DNA of 64,000 bases from positions 56,213,249-56,277,248 of the forward strand of contig NC_088295.1 of the NCBI RefSeq assembly GCF_032854445.1, read 5' to 3'. The notes under the pieces were generated by a model that worked only from the letters and a program-made list of their open reading frames with translations, did not search any database and had not been told where the DNA came from. Each line of letters begins with the position of its first letter. The first letter of the stretch is position 1. Position numbers and translations under genes: made by a program. This DNA comes from Liolophura sinensis (taxonomy: Eukaryota; Mollusca; Polyplacophora; Chitonida; Chitonidae). Below are positions 24,471-37,729 of the stretch, piece by piece.

Positions 24471-24974
24471 TGTTCTCCAAGAAAGTGTGGTGCCACTAAG
24501 ACCCAAAGTACAGTGAGAGAGGGGGAAATCAGTAAATTCCATGCCCCAACTATCAGTCTCGTTTTCTTCCTCCGCAACTGTTTTATTACGAAGTGCAAGT
24601 TAGTGACGGACGTGTGACGTATGCTCACATACACCATGTGCTTTCAGCGAAGGTTACACTATATGCAAACGGTACAATGAGTGCTGCAGACTTTGTCACC
24701 AAAGCCCAAAAATTGTGAGAGCAGGCAAATCTAATCATTCCCTGCTCAAAGCTTCGTAATTCAAGCGCCTTTAACAATTAGTGCTATAAAAAAGATGAAA
24801 ACATGGTTGAAAGTGCGACATTTAGAGGAATGACTCTTTCTGGAACCAGATCGACACCGAATGTCATCTAAATCTCGAAATGTACACTACAACTCCAACT
24901 TAACATCATTTTTAACTTTTCATTAACCTGTTTTCTAATCTGAAAAAAGTAAGACATTCTGGCGATAATTGGAG

Positions 24975-25335
24975 GACAGCGCGAGATTCGAACGAGATTC
25001 TGTAGAGATTTTGTGTCCCCTGAGATGAATTTGTGATCTTATTTCAAAGCACGGCATTCCTGTACATCTCGCATTATTCATCAAATTGCGCCGTAGCATC
25101 GATAGAATCCCGTCATTAGTTTGTGTCCATGTTGTCAGCTATAATGTACATGTAGCGCGGGATTCAAACGAGATTTTGTAGTGATTTCGTGTCCCCTGAG
25201 ATGAATTCGTGATCTTATTTCAGGGCACGGCATTCCTGTACATCTCGTTTTATTCATCAAATTACGCCGTAAAGTTTGGGTTCATCTTGTCAGAAATTGG
25301 GACATTATACATGTACATTCTAGCCAACTCGAGCT
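24975..25335. repeat. 176-bp tandem repeat, about two copies (unit A)
   Basis: GATTCGAACGAGATT at 24985 recurs as GATTCAAACGAGATT at 25161, a 176-bp period, with the following 100 bases repeated (GTGTCCCCTGAGATGAAT, CACGGCATTCCTGTACATC). The same array is at 47424-47775 in unit B. Confidence 0.85.
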
Positions 25336-25699
25336 CAAATTTAACCTTGGAAAATCAAATCATTTATTTTGAGGAGATTTCAACATTTGGACGGCCTGAA
25401 GACGAAATGCGATATTCTGACAAGACTAAGTGGAGAGTCGATGTGTTCTGCGAGATATGGTCGAGGATTTGGTGGAAAAGTGAAAAGATCAGGAGATCAA
25501 GTGAAAAGAGATATTGCATTGAATATCGTTGAAGTCTCGTTCGGATTTGATCAGAATGAGATGTTGAGGTTCTCATCTCGACTGAATCTTCTTTTTCGTA
25601 GTTTTTCGTAGTGTCGTTTCAATATCGCGGTTTCTGGTTTAAAGCAAATTTGCGCAGGAAAACATGAAAGTGACCCCCTGGAGCGGCTGTGACAAGAAC

Positions 25700-25795
25700 A
25701 AATCTTCTTATTCCCTGTACAACCTGGCGAAACACTCTAACCCGAAGTCTTCTTATTCCCTGTACAACCTCGCGAAACACTCTAACCCGAAAGTC
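25700..25795. repeat. 45-bp tandem duplication, unit A only
   Basis: TCTTCTTATTCCCTGTACAA plus the following bases up to CTAACCCGAAG occurs twice in a row. Unit B has one copy at the matching place (about 48190-48235). The plus-strand frame through it is open but has no supporting evidence. Confidence 0.75.
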
Positions 25796-25870
25796 GTAGA
25801 GACTGGTAAACGAATCTTAGCCAAACATTTGGCAAGGTGTACGTGGATTTATGTGTTTTCGCTCTCGTCT

Positions 25871-26164
25871 TCAAAGTTTATCTGGGGCCTTCATGGCTCA
25901 GTCGGTTAGCGCGCTAGCGCAGCGTAATGACCCAGGAGCCTCTCACCAATGCGGTCGCTGTGAGTTCAAGTCCAGCTCATGCTGGCTTTCTCTCCGGCCG
26001 TAAGTGGGAAGGTCTGTCAGCAACCTGCGGATGGTCGTGGGTTTCCCCCGTGCTGTGCCCGGTTTCCACCCACCATAATGCTGGCCGCCGTCGTCTAAGT
26101 GAAATATTCTTGAGTACGGCGTAAAACACCAATCAAAAAAAAAAAAAAATCAAAGTTTATCTGG
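25871..26164 (+). mobile_element. Full-length young SINE with poly(A) and 15-bp target-site duplication
   Basis: Body 25886-26149. It has a tRNA-like head with A box (TGGCTCAGTCGGTTAGCG) and B box (GAGTTCAAGTCC), a core, the 3' end GTACGGCGTAAAACACCAAT, and a poly(A) of about 14. It is flanked by TCAAAGTTTATCTGG at 25871-25885 and 26150-26164. Unit B shows the empty site at about 48311-48325, so insertion followed the duplication. Confidence 0.93.
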
Positions 26165-27061
26165 AATAATTTAAGTCAGGTATGGAGAAGCCATTTAATA
26201 ACAAAAACACTGATGTTTAGCCATGGTACTAAGGGGTGTCAAAGTTGCCAATCTTTACGCATTAACATGAGCAGGTAGAATAAAACTCTAAATGCTCTTT
26301 TACTGAGCAGAGATATCAGAGAAGAACCCGCATTTCCAAGTACTTGAGCCATTTTAGAGCGTCTTGCCTTGACGTGGAATCACTATATCGACATGGAAAA
26401 GACGGGTGTTTAAGTATTGGTTGATGGGCAAATGCCAAACGAAACTTATTTGCAGCTAAATGGAATTTTATAAGTCCCTGGGGACAGATGTTAAATACAT
26501 TTAGTTACACAAGGGTGAAAGAAGTAAATTTAAGGCACGATTATCATCTCAGAGCCACCAAATTAAAGACACCATTTTTTAAAGCACCGGAAAAGAGCGG
26601 TTCCCGTGATGTTGTCGAGCTTTCCAACAACAAATGGAAACCAAGCGTATTTCATAACAGTCGAACTCCACATCTGCGATCAGCGTAGGTTACGCAGTTG
26701 TATATCCATGTACTTTCGGAGACAATGCCTATTCGATTGGGATATATGGTTGTGCTAAAACAGCTGTGCGCTGACTTATACTATCAAAAGACTGAAAATA
26801 TAGACTGGCATTTAACATATGTGGGCTTCATCTTAATGACCAAACTATTCCATAATATACAATAACGTGGCTAGCGGCTGATCAGGTGAGTTAAAATGTG
26901 GACATAAACTTCTCAGAGCTACAAGCCATACCCACAAGTGTTAATTCACACCCATTGTTTAAATCCCCATGTACCTTTCTCATCGCGCAGATAACTTATA
27001 ATATCTACACTGAAGAAAACAAACTACAGGCTTTTGGCCACTCCCGTGTTAAAACACTTAC

Positions 27062-27155
27062 CTTCATCATCAGCGGAACATTCACATAGTTCCGCTCTGA
27101 TAGCTGCCAGTAAGATAGCCAGGTATGCGGGTCGTTGACTTGCGACAAGGAACTT
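27062..27155 (-). pseudogene. Relic gene 2-like signal-peptide exon (unit A)
   Basis: 94 nt, the same length and donor (GAAG/GTAAGT) as exon 1 of gene 2A, with an open frame encoding a hydrophobic core (AYLAILLAAI) and ending ...ADDE in phase 1. The position of the ATG reads AAG, and an upstream in-frame TAA excludes an earlier start. No lectin, stalk or tail exon of this third member was found nearby. Confidence 0.65.
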
Positions 27156-27610
27156 CACGACCTGTTACACCTGTTCTTTCAACTGCAGGACATTACAGAC
27201 GACTGTCTTATAAGGTATGATGTCAAAGATGTAAAGAATCAGTTAGAGATCAATGTAGGTATGAGGATTCCCTGATTTTCCATTTTCATCCTTTAATTTT
27301 TCACCAGTATATAAGTCTTTGAGGTGATCAGACACACGTCATGGTATGAAGACAGCACGATATGCATATACTCCCGTCTGCCTTTATAAAAACCACAAAC
27401 TTCCTCATTGCGCGGCAGATGTGTGGGCTATTACATTATGACTTCGCAGGTGGGGGGCTTTTCACAAATTGTTTCGTAGGTAGTATCAAATACGGCTACA
27501 AAATACCGGTGAACTACGCGATCTCACTGCAGGCAAATCTAGAACACTCAGTTATATCACTTTTATTTACATTAGTCTATTTACAGTTAGACTAAAACTC
27601 TGACTGTGAT

Positions 27611-27799
27611 ATGAAGCCGGATCTCACCGGGTATGACCGACTATTTGCCATCTATCACACTGTCGTTACTGCTCTTGTTTTTAGGCTATGTGGTATAGTC
27701 GTTTATGTGGCTGTTTGGTATAATAATGTACATAGCGCAGTGTCCTGGGATGTTGTATACAAAGTTACATGTTCTTGTATAAAACAGACATGTGCGTAA
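27611..27799 (+). CDS. Small conserved open frame, unknown (62 aa, unit A)
   Basis: ATG to TAA, with hydrophobic stretches (VVTALVFRLCGIVVYVAVW). Unit B keeps the frame at 49818-50006 with two amino-acid changes and about four silent ones. The flanks are almost as similar, so conservation may simply reflect recent duplication. I do not recognise the product. Confidence 0.2.
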   Translation: MKPDLTGYDRLFAIYHTVVTALVFRLCGIVVYVAVWYNNVHSAVSWDVVYKVTCSCIKQTCA

Positions 27800-27889
27800 C
27801 GTGAATTCATGTTACTCAAATCAACTAAGGGGATCGATTCGTCTTTCTCTAAAATACAGCTATGTATAACTGTACAATTGCCAAAGAAA

Positions 27890-27960
27890 TGCTGGCCGTT
27901 GTCGTATAAGTGAAATATTCTCGAGAACGGTATAAAACACCAACCAAATGAATAAATAAA
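27890..27960 (+). mobile_element. SINE 3'-end fragment
   Basis: ATGCTGGCCGTTGTCGTATA, then AAATATTCTCGAG and TAAAACACCAACCAAATGAA with an AATA repeat tail. Counterpart at 50098-50165. Confidence 0.65.
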
Positions 27961-29639
27961 TATAGCCAAATATCTTTTGTACTACGGCCAGACATTTGTT
28001 AAAACGCTCTATTGCCTCTGACCTACATGTAACAAGCATACAGTGTATATAGGTTTATACGGTTAACCATGTACATATGTGAAGGGAATTGCTGCACGTG
28101 CCTTATACTGCCCATGCCCTGTATATAAAAACTACATAAACAAGGCCACTTGAAAATAAATTATCAGCACATATATATATATATTTATACGCGTTTGTTA
28201 CGAGGTTGCCTAATGGGGCTGTGTATGGACACTGAGAAAAAAAATCCCGTTTGACTTCTAGAAGTATTAAACGCGAGCATTTCTGAGCACACAGCAAAGA
28301 TGTTGTGAGATAACTATGTTGCCTTTAAGGCCATCCTATAACATGATGACTAGACCATAATCTTGTTTTCTTGATCCCGTTACGAAAGAGTTGGCGTGGG
28401 TTATTACTGATGGAAGGGCAAGTTTGTATTTATACACCATTGTGGGATTGTCGTTGACAATTCCCCTGCAGAAGGACTTTATCACCAGTTTTGTTTTCCG
28501 CATAAACAAATAAATAAATAATCTCTAGCTCCATGAATTATCATGTGAAAAGGCGGATTTAAATTTATTATGAAGATGTATCACGGAAACGGGAAGTTTT
28601 TCAAATCCAAACGCAAAAAGATATTTTTAAGTTAGCTTATGTGATATCCTTTGTATTTAGGGTGGTAGAAAGCGGGAGTTCTCAGAATAAACCACTGAGC
28701 TGTGGCAAGTTACTGATGGACTTTTTCAGGCGTAAAATAAAGGTATGCACACAGTGCATCAAACGTGCGTGACAGCCAAATAAAAACAGTACAAACCTAG
28801 CGATATCTCCTCGGTGTGACCCGAAGCTAGGCTCAGTAGTTACAAATGGTATCAGGTATGATTTGATCTCGGGACTTCTGCCTTCGAGGAAGTTTATCCC
28901 ACTCGACAACCGCAGTGCAGTAAACTCCATACGACGTGTTAATATATTTTATATAGCCTATACTAAAAATTCGACAAAAAGATAAATAAGTGTGAATATT
29001 TTTAAATACTTTCTTTATTATTATAATTACACAAAGGCTGTTTTGATACACCTTTGAAAATCTAACATTTCATATTATGACGTAATGTAACTAATTGCTT
29101 TAAATTACGGTACGATGTATTTCTTTTCATAGTTTTTGTCACACATGCGTCAGAGGCGTAATATATGTGACCTAAAGAACATATAACAGCGGGCACATTA
29201 TATGCTAGATGAGCCTGTGATCAATAATCCATTCGACAATGTGCGGGATAAATGTACCTCATTCTGGCAGGTTATTTACTGTGTGATAACACAAACATGT
29301 ACGGTATATTACTACAAGAGTACAGTTGGTGAGTGGGGAGTTCTTTTAAGTGAATCACAAGTGCATGCGCGCATCACTGTAAAGCGTTCACGTTTATTAA
29401 CTTGCATTTAAAAATGCAAATTTACCTGCTCGACAACTGTCATTGTAAAATCCATTCTTCCACAGAAGTTTATAATGCTTGTATGGAAGCCGGATAAAAC
29501 CATTATCGTACCATCGTATCATCGTTCCATCGCCCGGCGTACTTAGTGTTAGCTATCCCTTAGCCGAGGGTCCCAGTTTTCCCGCATTCCTTCTCTTATC
29601 CCCTGCTGTTACACTTGATTGATCTGTTAATTTACATGG

Positions 29640-29950
29640 TTATTGTGTAACGTAATTATTGATAACGGCGAGGTTTATGAGTGGAGGAAACCTGAGTGCC
29701 AGGGTTGAGTAAACCACCAACATTTCCACATACATACATGCACACCTTATTGGTGGAAGACGAGTGGTCTTAAACAAAGGCATACGGCGCAAGCGTCCAC
29801 AGGTGCCTCGTTTTTGTCAATAATTAAGGCTACAAACAAATCTTTGGTCAGGGGAATCCACAAATTCCTCGTCCAAGATCGGGATTGAACACGCACCTCG
29901 TGCATGTGTTTTTACAACGGATGGTCACACATCTTAACCACTCGGCCACG
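29640..29950 (-). mobile_element. tRNA-headed SINE of a third family (unit A)
   Basis: Reading the minus strand, the head is GGCGTGGCCGAGTGGTTAAG (A box) followed by GTGTTCAATCCCG (B box), a Leu/Ser-tRNA-like start. The body contains the GAGGAAACC...GAGTAAACCACC core. Its copy in unit B is at 51730-52045. The internal loop and poor cloverleaf argue against a functional tRNA gene. Confidence 0.7.
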
Positions 29951-32900
29951 CCTTATGTGCTACGTAAGTCGCCAGTTACACTTTCATAGTCATTGGGACG
30001 TGAACTTGACCTTGGCAGGTCATTAAAACCTAAGTATGGATTTTACAATTGCCCTTAAAAGACAACACAGTTTGCTATTTTTCTGGGGAATCAAGCTCTT
30101 AGACATTATTCCCTATTATAACCGGCCCTCGCTTTGTGTATAATAATTCTCCAACATCAAACTAGAATGAACTATATACCTTTCGATGATTTGGCGATGT
30201 TGAGTGATAAGGCCCCTATATGGCCATCTTCTTTTCCCAAATAATTAGTTTCCTGAAAGAGTCACCTCACGTGAGGTATAAGTTTAAAGTTGAAACTGTT
30301 CCAAACGTAAAGACATCTTTATCATTGACATAGACGGTCTGCTTTTTTATTTTGCGCTTGTTTTCCTTTTACAGCAAATGAGGTTTTTATCAATTAGTGT
30401 CCTATATCAGTCAAATAATATACAAGAACATGTATAAGTTGAAGGTCGACTGGAAAAAAATCTCATCAAGGTGATCATTACCACAACAACACAGGCCTAG
30501 CGATGCCTCGATCTGGCACCGGGGGTCTGTAGGTAGCCTACACTGGCTGCAAACTAGAACCCCTTGTGCTACAATAAGGAATTATAGTAGTCCCGCAGTT
30601 AAAGATTCACTTCTTTGGATGACACGTTCAACACTGTTGCTAACCTTGATTGGACTTTGTCTCGTCCAGTTTAACAAAACCGTGACGTTAAATAACTGGC
30701 AATAATGATAATCATTTTGGAAGAAGGAAAGTATCTGACATCTACACACACAAAAATTTAAAATGTAGTCCCGTACACATTTTTTCTCCATCCCAACCTT
30801 CTTTTAACACCAACATGTTAACGGCAAGCACAAAAAGCCCAAGTCTTTATTCTGTGAAATATCTGTGAATGGCGGTACACATTTTAATGGCATTCCCAAG
30901 AATTCTGTTGCCAGTGGGATACGTTTCCCGGACCATTTCGGTACTATGCTACTGCTTTGTCTCATAATCTTTCTGGCCAAAGCACGAATTAACAGCAAAG
31001 ATCTTTGACTCGAATAATTTTAGTTGGGTATGGTTCCCGATAGTTTCCAGCATGGCGTGACGGAACTCGAATTGCTTATACTTTAAGTTGGTATATAAGA
31101 ATGCCTTATTTCACAGCGTACTGTGCACTGTTAAGGGTAGTCTACCTATGAAACATCACAGGACGGAAAAACATTTGATATATAACCAAACCATTTTGCA
31201 AGAGTTTATCAGAGGAATAAAACATCTTTGACACCGAATAAAAGAGAGAAACATGTTCAGGCAGAGAATAAGAAAGGGAGACAACTTCCTCGATTGCACA
31301 GTTCTAGTTAAGCAGGAAACGTACAAATTACGAAACAAAACAATGTAAGTCTGGTGGTTGTTTCGATAGTTAAACGTGACATAGATACTAGATTCCGGAT
31401 CAAACAAATCAGATCACAGAAAGCACACTTATGAACAATACTTATTAGAATGTTTTTGAAAGAATTTACTTGTATATTATGGTTTAGACGTGCTGAAACG
31501 TATTATTGGGTCATGCGTGTTTACAGAAGGCGAAACTCTTGTAGAACTATAGGGAAACCATCGTGCCTTCTCACGTTAGTTGAGATAATTGTATGAGATA
31601 AGACCGAAGCTACTCCAGCCAGACAAATATAAGAAAAGAGGAAATTACTTATTTTGCTTATTTACAGCACGTCTAATCCATCCGTACAAAAGTGTACAAC
31701 CAGTGGTCACTGTAATTGTCACCGTCACTGTCAGGTATTTCGAAAAAAGTGTAGTACATATACATGATACCCCACCAAATATGGAACAAATGGAAAATAT
31801 AATTTCTCTTGTAAGATATGAAAATGCAGTACACTTATTGAATCCCTGCATAATATTAACCAGGTACCGTGACAAGTCGATGCAACATTTTATACATATA
31901 TACCTGTCTTCCACGAAGACTGCATGCATTGAACACAGCTTGCCTGCAAGAACCACGCCACTCCTCAAAAACTGTGACGAGTGCCATCTAAATTGATATC
32001 TGAAACAAATATGCACACAGCGACGGTACTTTGCTAAGAAAGAATTTAAAATACAAAGCATATACGGCAATTTACTTCCCAAGGTCACCAATATGATGAA
32101 AGTGCCAATAAAACTGTGGCAAATTTGTAATTGAGAAGTAGTGTAAACAATTAGCTGAACGCTAATAACGGGCCAAAGCTATACAGAAATGCTTTCCCTA
32201 ATAATTTGCTTATATATGTTGTAAATACAATGACACTGAATATAAGATAAACGGAACAATAATAACCTTAGAGCCCGTTTTATCACTGGGTGGGATGGAA
32301 GGGAGTTAAAATCAGGACCTTGATTAGTGAACTAGCTCTGTACATCGCCCAGACTGTGAAAGGAAAGACCTGACGGCAGGGAGAGACAGCTGGACCAAGG
32401 GGGATAGCTCTAACTACCCGTTTCACAATCACCACAGAGCTGGATACATCACCCAAGCCCATACACCACTAAAAACTCCTCCTATGTAATAATACTGTTT
32501 ACCCTGTATTCATGATAAACAAGTTGAATAACGTCGTCGATGTGTGTTTATTGCAAATGTAACATGAGGGAGAAATGTTAGTTGGTAGCTCTTTCAGACT
32601 AACCGTGCGAGCTACTGTGATGCGTCCTGTGTCAGACATGGTAAAAGTCATCTGCATTTTTTCTAGTGCGCGTGGCTAAGTATCCCATGGGCGAGTTTAT
32701 CTCTCCACTGTCGATCGGTCATTTTCATGATTTCATAAAAACATGGTTTCAGTCCTTTTGCGTTAATATAGCTGTAAGGCTCAGTTTATAGACACAAATA
32801 GAAAGGTATGGAAATTTCATTAGGTGTTGAAGTACCTTATTTAAGTTGAAGAACTTATTAAATTAAACCATGGAGAAAATTATGTTTATATGTTATCAAC

Positions 32901-33002
32901 TTAAAAAGATGAAAGTAACAATATGCTAGATTTTAAAATCCATCGTCTTTTGGAGAGCTGTACAACTCAGTCATTGTTTTATTTGCTCTTTTTCAAACTT
33001 AG

Positions 33003-33382
33003 CAGACCAACGCAAATGTCACGACGAAGTTTTCGGAAATTCCCCTAGCGTTTTGCCAAATAGCAATTCTGGCCTGACGAATCCACTATTCCACGTTGAT
33101 CTCCAGACTCGACAAGATCAGCCCGGGGGCCTGGAAGACAGAACGGAAATGTTGACTTATAATACTGCGGGTAGTTATCTGACGCCAATTTTCAGGCCGA
33201 CTCGTCAGCCAGATTCTCAGTTTACAGGAATGGATCACGGGACCGAACTCAGGTCTTTTAACGCTGGTGAAGAGGATGATGGGTATTGTACGCCACTGTC
33301 CGACCAGAATGCCCTGTACGAGATTCTCAATGAATGAGAGACCGTGGCAGATCAACACCCCTACAGCCAAATGCGTTACTGA
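33003..33382 (+). pseudogene. Orphan gene 1 tail exon, unit B (frameshift, early stop)
   Basis: 380 nt corresponding to gene 1 exon 6. Two bases are lost after the RRSFRK codons (GACGCC became TTCC), bringing in TAG at 33046-33048. A second change creates TGA at 33335-33337, cutting off the YSQM end. No signal, ectodomain or transmembrane exon lies upstream within the unit. It keeps the LPNSNSGLTNPLF segment deleted from gene 1. Confidence 0.82.
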
Positions 33383-33808
33383 GTTTTACCACTGTAAAAG
33401 GACAATTATATACTTCAGTCCGTTTCTTCATCATAATTATTAACGTTGGATTACAGCCTTAAAAGTTTGAATGCGCGTACGTGTTGGAGACAAGCTCCAC
33501 AGCTTTCTGCAAGGAGGCGAGGAGTATGCAAATGACACATGTTTACTAAGTGCATCGATAATAGGTTGAGCTACACAACGCTATCGTCTTTAGCTATCGT
33601 TTCCAGCTGTCACTTTTTATTTTGTTACTGTTCTATTCCCTTCGTTATTTGTTAGACTGTGTCACGTGACCCATATCTGTCAGGCTGCATGTTGAAGCGT
33701 TGGACTGAAACAGTGGATTCCTAGGCTATTACAGCAGCCAATCAGCGCTTTGTTTGAATGCCGACGGTGCCCATGTGAACGTCTTCTGCACATCAATACT
33801 ACCAGCAG

Positions 33809-34085
33809 CTTTAAAAGAGGAAGTTGTAACTTCCTCGCTTGGCGTTCAGCATGAAGGGGATAGTGCAACGACTGGTTGACTCGTATCAGTATAATGGCTG
33901 GGGCGTGGCAGCTTACTTGCCTTCGGTAAGTCGTCTCAGTGAAACCGCACTTGATGAAAGAGGGGTGGAAATCCGTCCTGCGACAAGGGGGCACATTACA
34001 TACACCCTAAGGATTCTTTCGTCGTCATATGACTGAAAAATTGTTTAGTACGACGTTAAACCCCAAGCACTCACTAACTCACTAC
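33809..34085 (+). mobile_element. 5'-truncated (ACTC)-tail SINE (unit B)
   Basis: Begins at TTTAAAAGAGGAAGTTGTAA, lacking the tRNA head, and ends ACGTTAAACCCCAAGCACTC. The same truncation in units C (55848) and D (61883) shows it predates those duplications. Confidence 0.7.
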
Positions 34086-34674
34086 CAGTAGTATGTCGTC
34101 TTGCATAGTGCTGCCTCAGTAAAGCATGACGTTAGACCCACCCATGCAGTACACAAGCATCTGATCGTCCAGTATACTTGTGCTTGCCTCAATCAGCGCT
34201 GGTACAATTTACACAAAGTGTTGCCGACCAGAAACAGGCCTCATACTTGAATGTGAATCTAGCAACTCTCAATTACGAGAATAAACTCAAAGATTACATT
34301 TCATGGTAAAGTATACTATAGGAACAGCAGGCTATTCATAGCCTGTTTACGTCACACTGAGTGTTAACCATTATATACGGTGTTTTTGTTATCTGAATAT
34401 AGGTATGTTGTAATTCTAGAAGAAATGCACGCAGTTGTGAATATAATACTATAAAACAATGGGACAAGATATAAGTGTGCTTGAAACTATCAATGTGCTC
34501 AAAATAAACATAGGATGTATACATTAGAATTCAACACGAATACAACACGAATAAATGCATTTTCCTATGCAGTTTTCCTAATTCTCTTTCCGTTTCATTC
34601 TAATAACAAATAGTACCAATATTGGATGTCTGTCACAACCAATCTCATATTAATTATATTTATTTATTTTTTTA

Positions 34675-34880
34675 TCTTATCGGTGTTTTAAGCCGTATTC
34701 AAGAATATTTCACTTATACAACGGCGGCCAGCATTATCGTGGATGAGACAGAGCAGAACCCAGAGGAAAACCACGATCATCCGCAAGATGTTGACGGACC
34801 TTCCCACGTACGGCCGGAGTGGAAGCCAGCATGAGCTTGACTTGAGCTGACAGCTACCGCATTGGTGAGAGGCTCCTTTG
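34675..34880 (-). mobile_element. SINE, reverse orientation (unit B)
   Basis: Starts with GGTGTTTTAAGCCGTATTCA, then AAGAATATTTCACTTATAC, GGCGGCCAGCATTATCG and ends in a partial head (CATTGGTGAGAGGCTCCT). Same element as 56718-56960 and 62772-63005. Confidence 0.75.
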
Positions 34881-36424
34881 CAGCACAAGTAAAGATATTC
34901 ACCATGGGCTGATTATTTATTTAGAATGTTGTGAGCAGACAGTTGTCGATGGATATACCTTGTCTAAAACTGGATCGCCTAAAGAGAGAGTCTTCCAAGG
35001 ATCAGTTCCAAGAATCCTGCTGTTTGTAGCTTATTTTTTCACATATATTCTATTTACGCCAAACTGATACGTCCACGTTGAGGTTAATGGGCGGGGGAAA
35101 CAAGGTTCGACAAGTACCTGCTCCAGCAGCTCAAGGCCGGCGTCTAGACCATTTTACAAAATCGTCTCCAATTTGCATAAAACTTGCCCAATAAACTTGT
35201 AGTCACAGCATAAGATAAACCTCATCAACACAGTTTGATCACATTGGCGGTTGCCAACATAACCAAGGCTATCTTGGTTTTTTAGAGAATTTTTATTTTA
35301 ACAAAAATAAGCAAGATGGTGCAAAATAGCCCGCCAGAAATATGTCAGTTGGGAAGAGAACTTTAAAGAGTATCGTGTTTAATGTGTCGACAAAAATTTA
35401 TTACTATTTGCATTTTTTAAAATTTAATTCAATGAAAAATTTTAGAAATTTGGAAGAATATAAATTTTAAAATATCCATAATTATTATCTCCTTGATTAA
35501 TCCAATTATCGACTGATAATTTGAAAATGTTTAAACATTTCCCTAAGAGTATACAAAAGCTTGTAGGCATAATTATTTTGGATTCTGCTCGGCAAAATTG
35601 AAAGAAAATAGACGCGTATTTCCGTTCGCGGTGACAATGACATACACGAGTTACTCCCCTTGAAAGATATACACTTCTTTAAACGACTGCTGAGAAGTTA
35701 CGTACATGTACTTACATGTGCTGAGGGCCTTCAGACAAACTCTGTAAACGTCTACTCTTCGACACGTTGACTTCAGGAGGTGTCAAAGGCAGACATACAG
35801 CAGTCGATCACCAGATTTTTGCTTTTCAAAACTTGGACACTCAGCATCCTAGTGTGCCCAAAATGGCTGAGTGCCTCCTTTCAGCATGTAACACTGTACA
35901 CCCTCATCTCCATGCTTTAAACAATGTCATCAGGGTTTAAAATCCCCACGTGCTTCTACGAAACAAATACTTTACTGTGCCTCTGTCTGAATTTCACAGT
36001 TTTACTCCGTTTAAAAATGTAAAATCTGGATATTTTTAAGAAAGTGCAATTTAAAGATAAACGCAGGTTATTAAATCGGATACTTTATTTTTCTCCCTTG
36101 TTTCAGCCTTGGTTGTGCAATAATCTAAAGCATTACTAAGCTATAAGCATAACTCCTGTAAGCAGACCAGTGAGCCCAGTATAGGGATTAACTTTCATAA
36201 TATGACATGTGCAGGACAAACCATTCGACTGTTAGGGGGATAGGGCTTCGGTGGTTTGTATTGAACAATGTTTCGACAATCACACACGTGATCTTGGAAT
36301 ACATACCTGGAACGTTCGTTATTCGGCTGAAGATTGGTTTGTGAATATCTCAATCAACGCTTCGATTGACAAGCGTACAAGAAAGTTTTGACGCTCAGTT
36401 TAAGTCTAAGTATATTTATTTATT

Positions 36425-36665
36425 TATTTGATTGGTGATTTCCCCGTTACTAAAAATTGCGGCTGTTGCCAGCATCAAGGTGGGGGAAATAAAAACCCGG
36501 CACTTCCAGGGGGAAACCGATGACTATCTACAGGTTGCTGGTAGACCTTTCCGTATAGGATCGGAGAGGAAGCATGAACTGGACCTAATCTCACCGCGAT
36601 CACTGATGAGAGGCTACCGGGTAATTATATTCCACCAACACGCTCATCACTAGGCCACGGAGATG
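36425..36665 (-). mobile_element. Old SINE copy, reverse orientation (unit B)
   Basis: Counterpart of 14655-14885; includes GCCAGCATCAAGGTGGGG and the reversed head CACGCTCATCACTAGGCCAC. Confidence 0.65.
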
Positions 36666-37729
36666 CCTAAAATAAGAGTATGTGAACACGAATAACAGCA
36701 GTCATGTGGTGGAAATGCTGGGATCTGACTCAAACTTCTAAGTATCTCCTCTTTTCAGTCCACTTAAAATATGTAAGCTTATGTTTAGTCATCAAGTGCA
36801 TTACAATAGGAAACGTGGTCCATATGAAATGTAAGATAAGCCTTTAAATGCGAATTACCAGAAGTAAACCTTGGCGCATGAAGTTGGTAGTTTTCATATT
36901 ACCTGCCTGTTTCCCAATGGATGTGAAGACATTCGTTATGGTTTTGTTTTGACATTAAATGAGCTTATTTATTTTAAAACACGTCTCATTTTTTACTCGT
37001 CTTGCTTAAGTTCCAGGAACATCCCTTTGTAATTTATGGAGATATAGGAGTAACAACCAGGCATGTAAAACGTCATGCACATTTTGATAATAGAACATAG
37101 AATTTATAAAATTACAACTGTGAGACAGGATATATACATATCAACAAAATGATGCACATAAAATTTGAGAAGGATAGTATATAGTCGTATGTTTTCATAC
37201 AGTAACTAAATATTGCATAGTATCCCAAATTACATGATGAGTTAACCAACAATGCAATAGGTGAGTCAACTGTGGAGAGTTGAGATCCATGCTTGCAAAC
37301 CTTGAGATACTTGGATTTATTTGTGGTCTTTGTACACGTATAAAATTATTCAAAAGCAGTCAAATCACAAAAGACAAAACATTTTCCAAGAAGTTGAAAG
37401 GATGGAGACTTGGTTTCTAAAAGAAATCATCGAATTTGAGTTGGACTCTTTGGAAAATCTTCTTGATTAATAAACCACTTAATTGCAGGCCGGTGAATGT
37501 GTATAGGGCGAGTCCTCAAAAGCAAACGTGATAGGACAGAACGAATTGAATAGGTAATATTCCAAAAGCCAATTGAATGCAGTAAGGAAAGTGTTTTCAG
37601 TCCTTGATGTACGTGGTCCAACTACAAACGTCAAACAGACACTTTTCCTTTCATGGAAAAGCTTTTGAACTACTTATACTGTCACTATCGCAATCCCTTA
37701 CGTTCACAAGTCACCACTCTCGCTGTCAG

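Larger units (their letters stand above)
10367..31863. repeat. Segmental duplication, unit A (21.5 kb)
   Basis: Collinear with unit B. The shared sequence starts at GTACCGTGACAAGTCGATGC, found at 10367, 31864 and 53953. The unit holds the 3' part of intron 5 and the tail exon of gene 1, all of gene 2A (antisense), and 9 kb of upstream DNA. Landmarks keep order and strand in unit B with many small indels. Confidence 0.9.
22754..31863. other. Upstream half of unit A, no complete gene
   Basis: Begins with the unmapped promoter of gene 2A and extends to the unit A/B junction. Contains a 176-bp tandem repeat (24975-25335), a young SINE (25886-26149), a relic signal-peptide exon (27062-27155), a small open frame (27611-27799) and SINE pieces. 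The rest shows no exon I can support on either strand. Confidence 0.55.

Noticed and set aside
24233-24637. 134-aa minus-strand ORF, repeated in part at 47065-47346
   Set aside because: It covers a SINE core fragment and no splice or family support was found.
30826-31016. Plus-strand frame with NGGTHFNGIPKNS and a hydrophobic stretch, also at 52915-53105
   Set aside because: It has no ATG, no clear acceptor and no recognisable family; the unit B copy has replacements at a similar rate to surrounding DNA.
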